A model generated the notes under the pieces. It saw only the letters and a program-made list of their open reading frames with translations. It was not told the origin of the DNA and made no database searches. Source: Pedobacter miscanthi (lineage in GTDB: Bacteria; Bacteroidota; Bacteroidia; Sphingobacteriales; Sphingobacteriaceae). Taken from it: DNA of 64,000 nt. The position numbers and the translations under genes are program-made. Position 1 is the first letter of the stretch, and every line of letters begins with the position of its first letter. Where the stretch lies: positions 186,001-250,000 of the forward strand of contig NZ_QNQU01000001.1 of assembly GCF_003315595.1 (NCBI RefSeq). The letters are read 5' to 3'. Below are positions 18,700 through 27,886 of the stretch, piece by piece.

Positions 18700-18722
18700 G
18701 TTCGACTCCCTTCGGCTCCACA
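18700..18722 (+). other. Candidate ssrA (tmRNA) 3'-end remnant / integration scar
   Basis: The 20-mer GTTCGACTCCCTTCGGCTCC followed by ACA resembles the T-loop (TTCGACT) plus the acceptor 3' strand (CGGCTCC-A) of bacterial tmRNA, whose 5' end normally starts GGGGCYG and would pair with it. The upstream T-stem half (AATAG) does not pair properly with CCCTT, and no tag-peptide or 5' domain exists upstream, so it is a fragment, not a gene. Such fragments are left when elements integrate into ssrA. Alternative: chance, or a variant of the local repeats, which also contain 'GGCTCCACTCG'. Confidence 0.4.
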
Positions 18723-18728
18723 GACAAT

Positions 18729-18765
18729 AACTCACATATCAATTTATGTGGGTTATTTGTGTTTT
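18729..18765 (+). terminator. Hairpin terminator after the tmRNA-like fragment
   Basis: AACTCACATA (18729-18738) pairs with TATGTGGGTT (18745-18754, one G-T pair), followed by ATTTGTGTTTT. A terminator directly after the acceptor end is what a real ssrA 3' flank would show. Confidence 0.5.
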
Positions 18766-18947
18766 AAGGCCATTCTAAATGCATTTGAACAGAAACTATC
18801 CATCGCCAATAGTTTATCTTTTTGTACGCCATCTCGCACACCAATCATAAAACTAACTGAACACCATTAATATTTCAGTAAAGCTCGCTTTATATACCGC
18901 AAAAACCTACATTAATAAAACACATCCTATTGTATTGGAATATTCGA

Positions 18948-19535
18948 TCAATCACTGGCCAAAATTTGTTTGTTTTCAACTTCGGTTATCCTCCTATAAA
19001 ATTGCCAATCTACATTTGCAAACCTGAGTTTTGCAATAGCTTCCGACTTCTCCGCTGACGACAGCGCTGACCCATATATTTTCCTGATATCGCGGGCAGT
19101 AGATTTAATTGCCCTCAGCGTAGAAAAAAATTTTCTATCATTAAAAACTATATCATGATTATTCCTTTGGCCGGATCGAAATTCATTATTAGATGCTTCG
19201 CTATATGCCCATTGGAGCCTGTCGAGTATCCCTAAACGATCGTTGATCTGTTTAAGGGATTCTGCTGATAAATCAATACCTTTTATACCGGTTATGGTAT
19301 TGTTATCCATTACAAATATTAAGCCTTCTATGTCAACCTCACATTTGTCTGATTGCCTGAAAAGATATTGCGAACATGGCAATTGCTGTAAGTTGTATTG
19401 CTCTCTTTTTATTAGCTTTTTGTTAAAGGTAAAACGTGATTCCTCCAGAAGATCTGCAGATAAGGTGTGAGCTGTTTGAGCTTTGGCATTTGTTATAAGA
19501 GTTAACAAAATAATCAAGTTGAGAGCGTTTTTCAT
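18948..19535 (-). CDS. Secreted protein of unknown function
   Basis: A 195-residue protein with a good signal peptide (MKNALNLIILLTLITNAKAQ). The mature part contains two Cys ('PCSQYLFRQSDKCEV'), a short strand-rich segment ('GLIFVMDNNTITGIKGIDLS') and a basic helical C-terminal half. I recognise no domain. It stands alone between the tmRNA-like fragment and the DUF3253 gene. Confidence 0.6.
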   Translation of the reverse strand: MKNALNLIILLTLITNAKAQTAHTLSADLLEESRFTFNKKLIKREQYNLQQLPCSQYLFRQSDKCEVDIEGLIFVMDNNTITGIKGIDLSAESLKQINDRLGILDRLQWAYSEASNNEFRSGQRNNHDIVFNDRKFFSTLRAIKSTARDIRKIYGSALSSAEKSEAIAKLRFANVDWQFYRRITEVENKQILASD

Positions 19536-19800
19536 TCCGCAAAATTAGGCGTAATATTCTCTTAATAATTAGATCGCACCAACGGAGTACATGACAAATG
19601 TCAACGATATGCTTTTCTGATCTCTGGCGCTAGATTATAGGTGCAAAATTTCAGCAAAATAATCATTATTGTGTAATACAAATCATACACCCAAAGCTTT
19701 TCCACCAAATAAAAATCACAGAATCTTGTGTTTTAATATACTTTCTCAGCTAAATATATGGGGGGCGAGAATATTAGATTTAAGGGAGTGCAAATCCATA

Positions 19801-20061
19801 TCAATCAACTACTGCATTAGCCAGCTTAATCCGTACAGGCCCCTTGATCTTTTGGATGTCTACCGCCTTACCTTGTTGGGTGATGCAGATTTTTCCATTG
19901 GCGTGAAGGTTCCTGGCCACATCCATAACGATATCCATTTTTTTCCGCCATTCCTGCGGGAACAGCATTCGGGCAATTTCTGAGGGACAGGTGCTTTTAT
20001 CCTTCCCCCGCTCCAGGGCAACGGACAGTATGCGCTGCGCTATATTTTCTTCCGTTATCAT
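19801..20061 (-). CDS. DUF3253 family protein
   Basis: An 86-residue protein that matches the DUF3253 pattern throughout: 'IAQRILSVALERGKDKSTCPSEIARMLFP', 'WRKKMDIVMDVARNLHANGKICITQQGKAVD' and the ending 'KGPVRIKL'. The predicted fold is a small winged-helix-like domain. Its function is not established. It is a single-gene unit; the sequence around it shows no partner. Confidence 0.82.
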   Translation of the reverse strand: MITEENIAQRILSVALERGKDKSTCPSEIARMLFPQEWRKKMDIVMDVARNLHANGKICITQQGKAVDIQKIKGPVRIKLANAVVD

Positions 20062-20422
20062 TTGATGCTATAAACATTCTCCCGCTGTTTTGGTTTGACA
20101 ATGAATGATTATCATAGGCAGTTCTTTCCTTCAGCTTTTTCCCTATTTTCCTGAATTGAAAAGCTGAGCAATATGCTATTTAAGCCCTTTAGTTTAACAT
20201 AATCTGCTGTTTTCTGAATCGACAAGCCAGATCTATGATGAATAATGTAGGGAACAGTAATCTTATTGAACATGCCTTAGAGATCATCACTGTACAACTA
20301 AATTAAAATCTAATAAACCGAACAGCTCAACTGGAAGCAATATCAGAAATCCTCCCATTCAATGATGACAACAAAACGAGTGTTTCTGCATTCAAAAATC
20401 ACCCTGTACTGACAAATTGCAA
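20062..20422. other. Intergenic, about 360 bp, no gene seen
   Basis: Spacer between the divergent DUF3253 and MDR genes. Apart from the promoter at its right end (20423-20452), I found no hairpin, repeat or short ORF worth reporting. Confidence 0.45.
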
Positions 20423-20452
20423 TTGGCGCAGAACGAATAAAAATTAAATTTG
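20423..20452 (+). promoter_or_regulatory. Bacteroidota-type promoter, near-leaderless
   Basis: The -33 element TTG (20423-20425), a 19-bp spacer and the -7 element TAAATTTG (20445-20452) fit the TTG-N19-TAnnTTTG consensus. The ATG begins 4 nt after the -7 box, so transcription should start at or very close to the start codon. Confidence 0.55.
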
Positions 20453-20456
20453 CTTT

Positions 20457-21389
20457 ATGAAAGCAATCCTCCTACATAAATTCGGCCGGCCAGAAGCGTT
20501 ACAGTTGGGTGAAATAGAAAAACCTGTAATTAATGATGATCAGGTGCTGATTAAGGTAATTGCTGCAGGTATAAATCCTGTTGACGCGAAAATCAGATCA
20601 GGATTACACAGATCAAGCAAAAATTTACAGCTGCCTGCTATTTTAGGAAAAGATGTTAGCGGTATAATCGAACAGGTGGGCCGTAACATACAGGATTTTA
20701 AAACTGGTGACGAAATTTTTGGATCCGTGAATGGCAGCTATGCAGAATATGTATCAGCTGGAGCTGAGGCTATAGTAAAAAAGCCTGCAAATATTTCATT
20801 TTATGAGGCAGCCGCTATTCCGGTAGCAGGATTAACAGCCTATCAGGCCATTCATGATCATTTACAGATTAAAGAGGGACAAAAAATATTAATACAATCT
20901 GCCGCCGGTGGTGTTGGTCATCTGGCTGTACAATTCGCGAAATTGGCTGGTGCATTTGTTTACGGAACGGCATCGGCTAAAAATGCAGCTTTCCTGGCCG
21001 AACTGGGTGTTGATGAAGTGATTAATTATAAAGAACAAAAATTTGAAGAAATTGCTACAGGGCTGGATGCAGTATTGGATACAATGGGTGGAGAAATACT
21101 TTATCGCGCCATCAACATTGTTAAACCCGGGGGTAAAATTGTATGTTTACCTTCATCAACCAAAGATGACCCAATTGCCCTAAAACTGGCTGAAGAGAGA
21201 AACATAGAATTAATTTGGCCAATGATGCAGCCGAACAAAGCACAGTTGCAGTTGTTTGCCACTTTGCTTGGGGAAGAAAACTTAAAAGTTAAAGTAGAGA
21301 AAGTTTTTTCATTAAATGATATTGTTAGTGCTCATGAAACTATAGAATCTGGCAGTGTTAGCGGGAAAATTGTTGTTGAAATATCTTAG
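20457..21389 (+). CDS. NADP-dependent quinone oxidoreductase-like protein (zinc-free MDR family)
   Basis: A 310-residue medium-chain dehydrogenase/reductase. It has the GroES-like N-terminal part ('GINPVDAKIRSG', 'ILGKDVSGIIEQVG') and the nucleotide-binding motif 'QSAAGGVGHLAVQFAKLAGA'. The structural zinc Cys cluster and catalytic zinc Cys/His are missing, which points to the quinone oxidoreductase/zeta-crystallin subgroup. It is cytosolic and probably reduces quinones or enones with NADPH. It is a single gene with its own near-leaderless promoter. Confidence 0.88.
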   Translation: MKAILLHKFGRPEALQLGEIEKPVINDDQVLIKVIAAGINPVDAKIRSGLHRSSKNLQLPAILGKDVSGIIEQVGRNIQDFKTGDEIFGSVNGSYAEYVSAGAEAIVKKPANISFYEAAAIPVAGLTAYQAIHDHLQIKEGQKILIQSAAGGVGHLAVQFAKLAGAFVYGTASAKNAAFLAELGVDEVINYKEQKFEEIATGLDAVLDTMGGEILYRAINIVKPGGKIVCLPSSTKDDPIALKLAEERNIELIWPMMQPNKAQLQLFATLLGEENLKVKVEKVFSLNDIVSAHETIESGSVSGKIVVEIS

Positions 21390-21512
21390 GCGTATTTCAT
21401 CTTAATGTATCACCGATATTTAAACCATAAGTTTGCTTCCATTAATACACTGTAAGATCAAAATTTCCTATTTCATCATACATTTGTTAATAAGACATGA
21501 TCTTTAAACAAA

Positions 21513-21601
21513 GATTCGTCTCCCTGATCCGATAACTATCGGATTTATTCCAGGGTCTATCTACCAGGAAAGATGCTGAAATAAATTCAGCACGACGAAT
21601 C
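21513..21601. repeat. Palindromic intergenic element with terminal inverted repeats
   Basis: An 89-bp element bounded by GATTCGTC (21513-21520) and GACGAATC (21594-21601). It holds two internal hairpins: TCCGATA-ac-TATCGGA, nested in CCTG/CAGG, and TGCTGAA-ataaa-TTCAGCA. The architecture is that of a small non-autonomous repeat. It lies between convergent genes (20457 and 21769) in a 379-bp gap with nothing else recognisable. Confidence 0.6.
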
Positions 21602-21768
21602 GATTTTAACTAATCTCTTTTAAAGCAAAATTTAACAAACAATTATCGAACTCAGGTTAATAAAGTGATTTGTTCATCTTGTTTCGTATAAAAGTATCTT
21701 TAGTTAGAATTAATAGTAATCCTAAAACTAAAGTCCATTTTTTTTATTTTTCAGAGCATAATAAGACT

Positions 21769-22794
21769 TTATCTCCACCCCAATGCCGGGGCAACATGCT
21801 CTAAAATAGCCGATAGCACATGGATATTATAATCTACTCCTAAAGTATTTGGTATGGTTAACAGTAGCGTATCTGCTTCCTGTATGGCCTCATCATTGGC
21901 CAGCTCTTTAACAAGCTGATCGGGCTCGGCGGCATAACTCCTGCCAAACACTGCTCTTTTATCGGCCTCGATGTAACCAAAACTATCATCTCCTTTGCCC
22001 TGCTGTCCGAAATAATACCGGTCCTGATCGTTCACGATTGCAAAAATAGAACGGCTTACCGAAACCCTTGGTTCGCGCTCATGCCCTGCTTTTTTCCAGG
22101 CATCTTTATACAGCCTGATCTGTTCGGCCTGCTGGATATGGAAAGGCTTGCCACTTTCGTCGAACTTTAGTGTAGAGCTCTGCAGGTTCATGCCATTTTC
22201 TGCCGCCCATATTGCGGTGGCGTTAGATGCGGCTCCCCACCAGATACGGTCACGCAACCCATCGGCGTATGGTTCGAGGCGCAACAGGCCCGGCGGATTA
22301 GGGAACATTGGGTAAGGATTGGGCTCGGCAAATCCGGTGCCTTTTAGTTTATCCAGAAATTCCATGGCTTTCCTGCGACCCATATCGGCATCGGTTTCTC
22401 CCTCTTCAGGCTGATAACCAAAATGTCGCCAGCCTTCTATTACCTGTTCGGGCGAACCCCTGCTTATGCCTAGTTGTAAACGGTGTCCGGCGATGAGATC
22501 GGCAGCACTGGCATCTTCTACCATATATAGCGGGTTTTCATAGCGCATATCAATTACACCGGTACCGATCTCAATGGTATTGGTTTTTGCCCCGATTGCG
22601 GCAAGCAGCGGAAATGGCGATGCCAGCTGACGTGCAAAATGATGAACCCTGAAATACGCACCATCTACACCCAGTTCTTCTGCTGCTACAGACAAATCGA
22701 TAGATTGCAATAAAGTATCCCCTCCGTTACGGGTTAGATATGAGGGATGGTCAGACCAATGCCCGAATGATAAAAATCCTATTTTCTTCATCAA
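21769..22794 (-). CDS. LLM-class flavin-dependent oxidoreductase
   Basis: A 341-residue bacterial-luciferase-like TIM barrel. Features are 'GVDGAYFRVHHFA', 'LLAAIGAKTNTIEIGTGVIDMRYENPLYMVEDASAADLIAGHRLQLGISRGSPEQV' and 'WWGAASNATAIWAAENGMNL'. It uses FMNH2 (or F420) for monooxygenase-type chemistry; the substrate is unknown. Starts at 22794 or the adjacent second Met. It is monocistronic by spacing. Confidence 0.88.
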   Translation of the reverse strand: MMKKIGFLSFGHWSDHPSYLTRNGGDTLLQSIDLSVAAEELGVDGAYFRVHHFARQLASPFPLLAAIGAKTNTIEIGTGVIDMRYENPLYMVEDASAADLIAGHRLQLGISRGSPEQVIEGWRHFGYQPEEGETDADMGRRKAMEFLDKLKGTGFAEPNPYPMFPNPPGLLRLEPYADGLRDRIWWGAASNATAIWAAENGMNLQSSTLKFDESGKPFHIQQAEQIRLYKDAWKKAGHEREPRVSVSRSIFAIVNDQDRYYFGQQGKGDDSFGYIEADKRAVFGRSYAAEPDQLVKELANDEAIQEADTLLLTIPNTLGVDYNIHVLSAILEHVAPALGWR

Positions 22795-23024
22795 TTGCTT
22801 ATTTAAGAATCAAATTTAAGGATATGGCCTGATATCTATCTGATAAGCGCATCGTAAAAAAGCGATATTACGGTCATATTCCGCTTAACTTTTTTCTATT
22901 TATCAACATAATATCCCATTCTGTCGGGTAAGTCATAGCAGCGTATTTCTTCAATATTAAACCGGCATAAAGTGTATAAACTAAAGGCTATTCAGGGAAA
23001 GAATATGAAAATAGCTGATGCTGA

Positions 23025-24203
23025 TTAAGATTTCCTGCGTGTATTACCGATAACCACAGTAGAATCAGGGTTTCTGAGTAGAATGCTGTTTTCGTCGAGC
23101 AGGGCGCGTAAAGTTTTATCAGGTAACGAATCCAGAAGAATATTCTTTAAGTAATAATTACGGTGTGTGTTGCCCTCATCCAAACTGATAATTTTACACT
23201 TACAGCTGCTGTTTTCGATGGTATTGAGGATTTCTTTTGTCGAGCCATAATTACTCTGTTTGATATATACTTCGCGGATGCCGATCACATCATTATATTC
23301 GCCTGTATCGAAATTCCAGGAAGCCGAAATTACACTTTGAAACTTATTTCTGGGATCAAGGCGCATTAGCGATAACCTTGGCGATTCTACGGTATCGCGA
23401 TCATTGGATACATACGAGTGCACAGAAACAATATCCTTGCTTTCGAATTGCATATAACCATTGTGGTTAAAATTGGCACCATAACGTTTAAATACAAAAT
23501 AACCATCTTTAAAACGCACATCAATAACATTGGTAACCACCTGATGGTACCTGTTTTTCTCCGAACGGCGTGCCTGCGGACTCCCGATATATACCAGCCA
23601 GGTACCCACCAATCTTTTTATTTCTGAAGGTGTAGGCTTATAAACCCCGATTTTCATATCGTTGGTAATTGTTTGTAGTTTATCAGAAGCACGGTAAGTA
23701 AAAAAAGCAAGAGACAAAACGCAGATAAAAAGTAGAATAGCGGCAATCCGCCAAAAACCGATAGTAAAAATGCCTGGAGATTTTGAAACATTCGCCCCCT
23801 TTTGTATGGGCTGATTTTCTACCAGATTTGAATCTAAAGGGTTTTCTTCAAAACGCTTACGTCCTACACCATACAGATAAATATAACAGGCATCAACCAG
23901 AAAAGACCGTGGATTTGACACCATACCGTTACAGGCATCTTTAATCTGTCCGCCGGTAATATCATATTTCAAGTTAGGATAGCTTAAGTTGTTTTTATTG
24001 CGATCGGGCGCATATTCTTCATGCCCCAATGTTTCAGCAGTTACAGGCAGGCGATTGCTGATTTCGCTGAGCATTTTGGCAATCTCCTCGTAGTTTTTGC
24101 GGTTCGTATTCCGTCTTACCTCGTTACCGGTAATCCGCTCATACTTTTCAAATACCTGGGCGAGTAGATAAACAATTTCCTCTTTACCTGTTTTGAGATT
24201 CAT
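23025..24203 (-). CDS. Single-TM protein of unknown family
   Basis: A 392-residue protein. The N-terminal 145 residues look cytoplasmic, helical and charged, with a conserved-looking patch 'DITGGQIKDACNGMVSNPRSFLVDACYIYLYGVGRKRFEENP' (81-122). One TM helix (about 149-170, 'WRIAAILLFICVLSLAFF') follows. The C-terminal ~220 residues are a strand-rich extracytoplasmic domain ('GTWLVYIGSPQ', 'GYFVFKRYGANFNHNGYMQF') that may be a lipocalin-like or sugar-binding fold. No enzymatic motif is seen. It stands alone between the LLM oxidoreductase and the susC upstream region. Confidence 0.65.
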   Translation of the reverse strand: MNLKTGKEEIVYLLAQVFEKYERITGNEVRRNTNRKNYEEIAKMLSEISNRLPVTAETLGHEEYAPDRNKNNLSYPNLKYDITGGQIKDACNGMVSNPRSFLVDACYIYLYGVGRKRFEENPLDSNLVENQPIQKGANVSKSPGIFTIGFWRIAAILLFICVLSLAFFTYRASDKLQTITNDMKIGVYKPTPSEIKRLVGTWLVYIGSPQARRSEKNRYHQVVTNVIDVRFKDGYFVFKRYGANFNHNGYMQFESKDIVSVHSYVSNDRDTVESPRLSLMRLDPRNKFQSVISASWNFDTGEYNDVIGIREVYIKQSNYGSTKEILNTIENSSCKCKIISLDEGNTHRNYYLKNILLDSLPDKTLRALLDENSILLRNPDSTVVIGNTRRKS

Positions 24204-24631
24204 TTTCTAAAATTCCTTTTTGAATTTACGTTAATATCTGGTTACGCAATTTAACAAACATGAACAAAATAATGCGTAGCCACAAATTATTTCATTAGGA
24301 TGAAAGCTTATTATTAAGTTGCTACAAAACTAAAAAATCAACACAATAAATTGATTATCAATAAATTGGATAAATTTCGGAAATTTTATCCCCGGTTTCA
24401 GAAATCATTTATGATATTTCTAAATGCCGCATGATAAAGAATTGTGAAAAAACACACCTTATTTAGTGTAACCAAATAGCGGTACAAATACAACCCGTTT
24501 GAATGATAGCTTATTGAAATGCGATAGCTTGAAAACATCAGTTTTTGTCCGTAAACATAACTAACCAAACCAAGATCAATTATTATGAGAAAATCAATCC
24601 CATTTTCTAGTTTTTTTTATTAAAAAAAACT
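24204..24631. other. Intergenic, about 430 bp, upstream of the repeat and susC
   Basis: AT-rich spacer between a divergent unknown gene and the susC-like gene at 24814. It must hold both promoters. I could not choose a convincing -33/-7 pair and see no small gene. Confidence 0.4.
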
Positions 24632-24754
24632 CGTCATCTCGACTGAAGCATAGTCCCGACATTAAGTCGGGAGAGAGATCTATCTCGAGATAGATTTAGC
24701 TCCGCTGAGCACTTACGTGGTTCTCGACTACGTTGCACTCCGCTCGAAATGACG
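24632..24754. repeat. Interspersed palindromic repeat, copy 1
   Basis: A 123-bp element with terminal inverted repeats CGTCATCTCGA (24632-24642) and TCGAAATGACG (24744-24754), one mismatch. It contains the perfect 18-bp palindrome ATCTATCTCGAGATAGAT (24678-24695) and the hairpin CCCGACattaaGTCGGG. It ends 59 bp before the susC start. A second copy lies at 41401-41525 and a truncated one near 62249. Confidence 0.8.
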
Positions 24755-24813
24755 ATGTTCATAATACCCTCACGCTCTCAACCACTAAAAACAGAACCAA
24801 ATTAAAACCAAAT

Positions 24814-27800
24814 ATGATAAAGGATTACTTAACTAAAAAAACGTATTGGAGTATAGTGAGCGTCTCCAGGCCGCTTCTGCTCGCTTTACTGCTCAGCGCA
24901 TTTTTTATAATGCCGGCATTTGCCCAGCAGCTGGTTACAGGTACAGTAACCGATACCGGCAAAGAAGCACTGGTAGGTGTTATTGTGCAGGTTAAGGGCA
25001 AAAGCAGGCCTGCCACAACCAATAGCGAAGGAAAATTCAGCATTGAAGCTAAAACAGGTGAAACCCTTGTTTTTTCTTATGTGGGTTTTACAACACGCGA
25101 AATTGTTGTAGGCCAAAGCAATAAAATCACTGTGGTGATGGAATCGAGTATTGCCAACCTTAACGATGTAGTGGTAGTGGGTTATGGTACACAGAAAAAA
25201 TCAGACCTTACTGGTGCTGTGGCGACCTTAAATACAAAAATTTTAGAAGAACGGCCGCAAACCAACATTGTAAACGCCCTGCAGGGTGCAGTACCGGGAT
25301 TGAATATCTCCATCACGGGTTCTAATGCAGAAGGTAGCTCTTCGGTAACGCGTATAAGGGGCGATAAATCAATCACCGCAGATGCAAGGCCGTTGATTAT
25401 TTTAGATGGTATCCCTTTTGATGGTGCATTTTCGGAAATCAACCCTAACGATATCCAGTCGCTCGAAGTGCTCAAAGATGCTTCATCATCTGCCATTTAT
25501 GGTGCAAGGGGTGCAAACGGTGTAATTATCATCACTACCAAAAAAGGTACCGAAGGAAAGCTGAGTATCAATTATGATGGCTTTGTTTCTTTCGATAAGG
25601 CCATTAATATTCCGCAGATGATGGATGGCGAAACTTTTTGGAAATATAAAATAGAAGCACTTAAAGCGGCCAATACCACCACACCTACGCCTGCCAATCC
25701 GGAACCATGGCTGGGAACCATTACCCCTACCGAACTGAGGATGCACAATGCGGGTCAATCTACCAACTGGATCGATGTAGCCACGCAAAACGGTTTTAAA
25801 CAACAGCACAACCTCTCTTTTAGCGGAGGAAATAAAGGCACCAAATTTTTCGTTTCCTTTAACCATTCCAATACTGAAGGTGTAGCGCTGAACGATGAAT
25901 TTACCAGGGATAATTTCAGGTTTAACCTCGATCAGAACCTTACCTCATGGTTAAAATTTTCTACCAACACCCAAATGGGCCGTTATGTAAGAGATGGCTG
26001 GCCGCCTGATTTTGGAAGGGCATTCAGGATGAACCCACTTTCTGAAGCTTACGATGCCAACGGCAATATCAGGCTTTCCTCATGGGAAGATTCGAGCGTT
26101 GCCTTTGCCAAAAACCCTTTAAGCGCCATTAACGAACTTAACAGCGACAAAACACTTAAAATCATCACCAACAATGCATTCGATATCACTTTGCCGTTTA
26201 TCCCTGGTTTAAGCTATAAACTGAATACCGGTTACACTTACCAGGCCAATAATTACAAAAATTACAGGGGAAGAAATACTTATGAAGGTGCGCAATCGAA
26301 CGGCGAACTGAATACCAGTTATACGGAAAATAACGACTGGATTTTAGAGAATATCTTAACCTACAAACACGATTTTGGCAAACACCGCATTTTTGCAACC
26401 GGTTTATACTCGGCACAGAGTAAAGTGAACGAAAATAATTCGGTTACCGGAAAAGATTTCCCTAACGATGTCATGTATTACTACCAGGCCTCAAAAGCGG
26501 GCGTATTATCAGGAACTTCTTCTTATTCGAAACTGAACCATGAATCGCAGATGTTGAGGTTAAACTATTCTTACGATAGCCGTTACCTGTTAACAGCAAC
26601 GGTGCGCCGCGACGGTTTTTCGGCATTCGGCAATAATACCAAATACGGAATATTCCCTTCTGTAGCATTGGGCTGGAACATTTCGAACGAGGAATTCTTT
26701 AAAAAATCATCGGCTTCGAATGTACTTTCCAATTTAAAATACCGCTTATCGTGGGGTAAAAATGGTAACGAAGCTGTAAATGCGTATGTAACGCTGCCAA
26801 GTTTGGCTACTTTTAACTACCTGAGCGATGATCATAAAGCACTTTATGGTTTCTATCCTTTACAACTGGCTTCGCCTAATTTAGGCTGGGAAACCACTAC
26901 CTCTTTAAATACCGGTTTAGATTTCGATTTGTTTAAAGGCCGGATTACCGGAACTTTTGATGCTTATTGGTCTAACACCTCCGATCTGCTTTTAAGCCGT
27001 ACCATCCCATCTATCAACGGTACCAGTTCGGTTACCGAAAATATCGGTAAAACCACAAACTCCGGTTACGAAGCCCAGTTAACCTTCAATATTTTCCGTA
27101 CCAAAGATTTCAGCTGGTCATCAACCCTTAACTATTCGCACTACAATACCAAAATCAAAGATGTGGGTATTTACGACCAGAACGGAAACCCAACAGATGA
27201 TGTAGGTTCGAGGTGGTTTATCGGGCAGCCCATTAATGTAAACTACGATTATGTTTTTGATGGCATCTGGCAGATCAGTAATCAGGCAAACCCTACAGGG
27301 CAACAGGATCCGCGTTACATCTACTCTATTCCGGGTAACGTAAAATACCTGGACGTAGACGGTGTAAACGGCATTACCACTGCCGACAGACAGATCATCG
27401 GCCGCACCATTCCTGATTTTACCATGAGCATGTTAAACTTTTTCAGCTATGAGGATTTTACTTTTAGTTTTTTCCTCAATGGTGTTAAAGGTATTACTGC
27501 AAGAGATGTATTATTGAATGAAAACGATATGTCGTACAGACAGAACGTGCTGAACCGCGAATTCTGGACACCCGATAATCCGATCAATACCTATCCGAAA
27601 AACGATTTAAATGGTGCGGTTAACCCGCTTAAATCGGGCTATTACCGCAAGGCTGATTATATCCGTTTGCAGGATATTACGCTGGGTTATAAAGTTCCGG
27701 CGAACATTTTAACCAAAATACGGCTGGAAAGATTAAGTGTTTTTGTAAACATTAAAAACCTGGCCACCTGGACAAGCTGGAAAGGCCTCGACCCTGAATT

Positions 27801-27867
27801 TATCGGAAGTCAGCTTGCTGCGCCACAGGTAAGATCGTATGTATTGGGCTTAAAAGTAGGATTGTAA
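24814..27867 (+). CDS. SusC/RagA-family TonB-linked outer-membrane protein
   Basis: I start it at ATG 24814 (1017 residues). The longer frame from 24733 would translate into the repeat, while 24814 gives a signal peptide ending 'MPAFAQQ'. A carboxypeptidase-regulatory-like domain follows ('VTGTVTDTGKEALVGVIVQVKGK', 'VFSYVGFTTREIVV'), then the plug ('VVVGYGTQKKSDLTGAVA', 'LKDASSSAIYGARGANGVIIITTKKG') and a 22-strand barrel ending 'YVLGLKVGL'. It imports a glycan or peptide ligand with its SusD partner 19 bp downstream. No STN domain is seen. No glycoside hydrolase accompanies the pair, so the ligand is unclear. Confidence 0.94.
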   Translation: MIKDYLTKKTYWSIVSVSRPLLLALLLSAFFIMPAFAQQLVTGTVTDTGKEALVGVIVQVKGKSRPATTNSEGKFSIEAKTGETLVFSYVGFTTREIVVGQSNKITVVMESSIANLNDVVVVGYGTQKKSDLTGAVATLNTKILEERPQTNIVNALQGAVPGLNISITGSNAEGSSSVTRIRGDKSITADARPLIILDGIPFDGAFSEINPNDIQSLEVLKDASSSAIYGARGANGVIIITTKKGTEGKLSINYDGFVSFDKAINIPQMMDGETFWKYKIEALKAANTTTPTPANPEPWLGTITPTELRMHNAGQSTNWIDVATQNGFKQQHNLSFSGGNKGTKFFVSFNHSNTEGVALNDEFTRDNFRFNLDQNLTSWLKFSTNTQMGRYVRDGWPPDFGRAFRMNPLSEAYDANGNIRLSSWEDSSVAFAKNPLSAINELNSDKTLKIITNNAFDITLPFIPGLSYKLNTGYTYQANNYKNYRGRNTYEGAQSNGELNTSYTENNDWILENILTYKHDFGKHRIFATGLYSAQSKVNENNSVTGKDFPNDVMYYYQASKAGVLSGTSSYSKLNHESQMLRLNYSYDSRYLLTATVRRDGFSAFGNNTKYGIFPSVALGWNISNEEFFKKSSASNVLSNLKYRLSWGKNGNEAVNAYVTLPSLATFNYLSDDHKALYGFYPLQLASPNLGWETTTSLNTGLDFDLFKGRITGTFDAYWSNTSDLLLSRTIPSINGTSSVTENIGKTTNSGYEAQLTFNIFRTKDFSWSSTLNYSHYNTKIKDVGIYDQNGNPTDDVGSRWFIGQPINVNYDYVFDGIWQISNQANPTGQQDPRYIYSIPGNVKYLDVDGVNGITTADRQIIGRTIPDFTMSMLNFFSYEDFTFSFFLNGVKGITARDVLLNENDMSYRQNVLNREFWTPDNPINTYPKNDLNGAVNPLKSGYYRKADYIRLQDITLGYKVPANILTKIRLERLSVFVNIKNLATWTSWKGLDPEFIGSQLAAPQVRSYVLGLKVGL

Positions 27868-27886
27868 ATTATTTAGACGTACAACA

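Larger units (their letters stand above)
18386..18947. other. Intergenic, 562 bp, holding a tmRNA-3'-end-like fragment
   Basis: No ORF of note. The only structured part is the tmRNA-like segment and hairpin at 18700-18765, described separately. The remainder is AT-rich and presumably includes the promoter of the minus-strand kinase. Confidence 0.5.

Noticed and set aside
18320..18722. A complete tmRNA gene
   Set aside because: No GGGGCYG 5' end, no tag-peptide reading frame and most of the required length lies inside the kinase gene. Only the 3'-end-like piece remains.
24733..24813. N-terminal extension of the susC frame to ATG 24733
   Set aside because: It would translate into the palindromic repeat and add residues before a good signal peptide. 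ATG 24814 is better.
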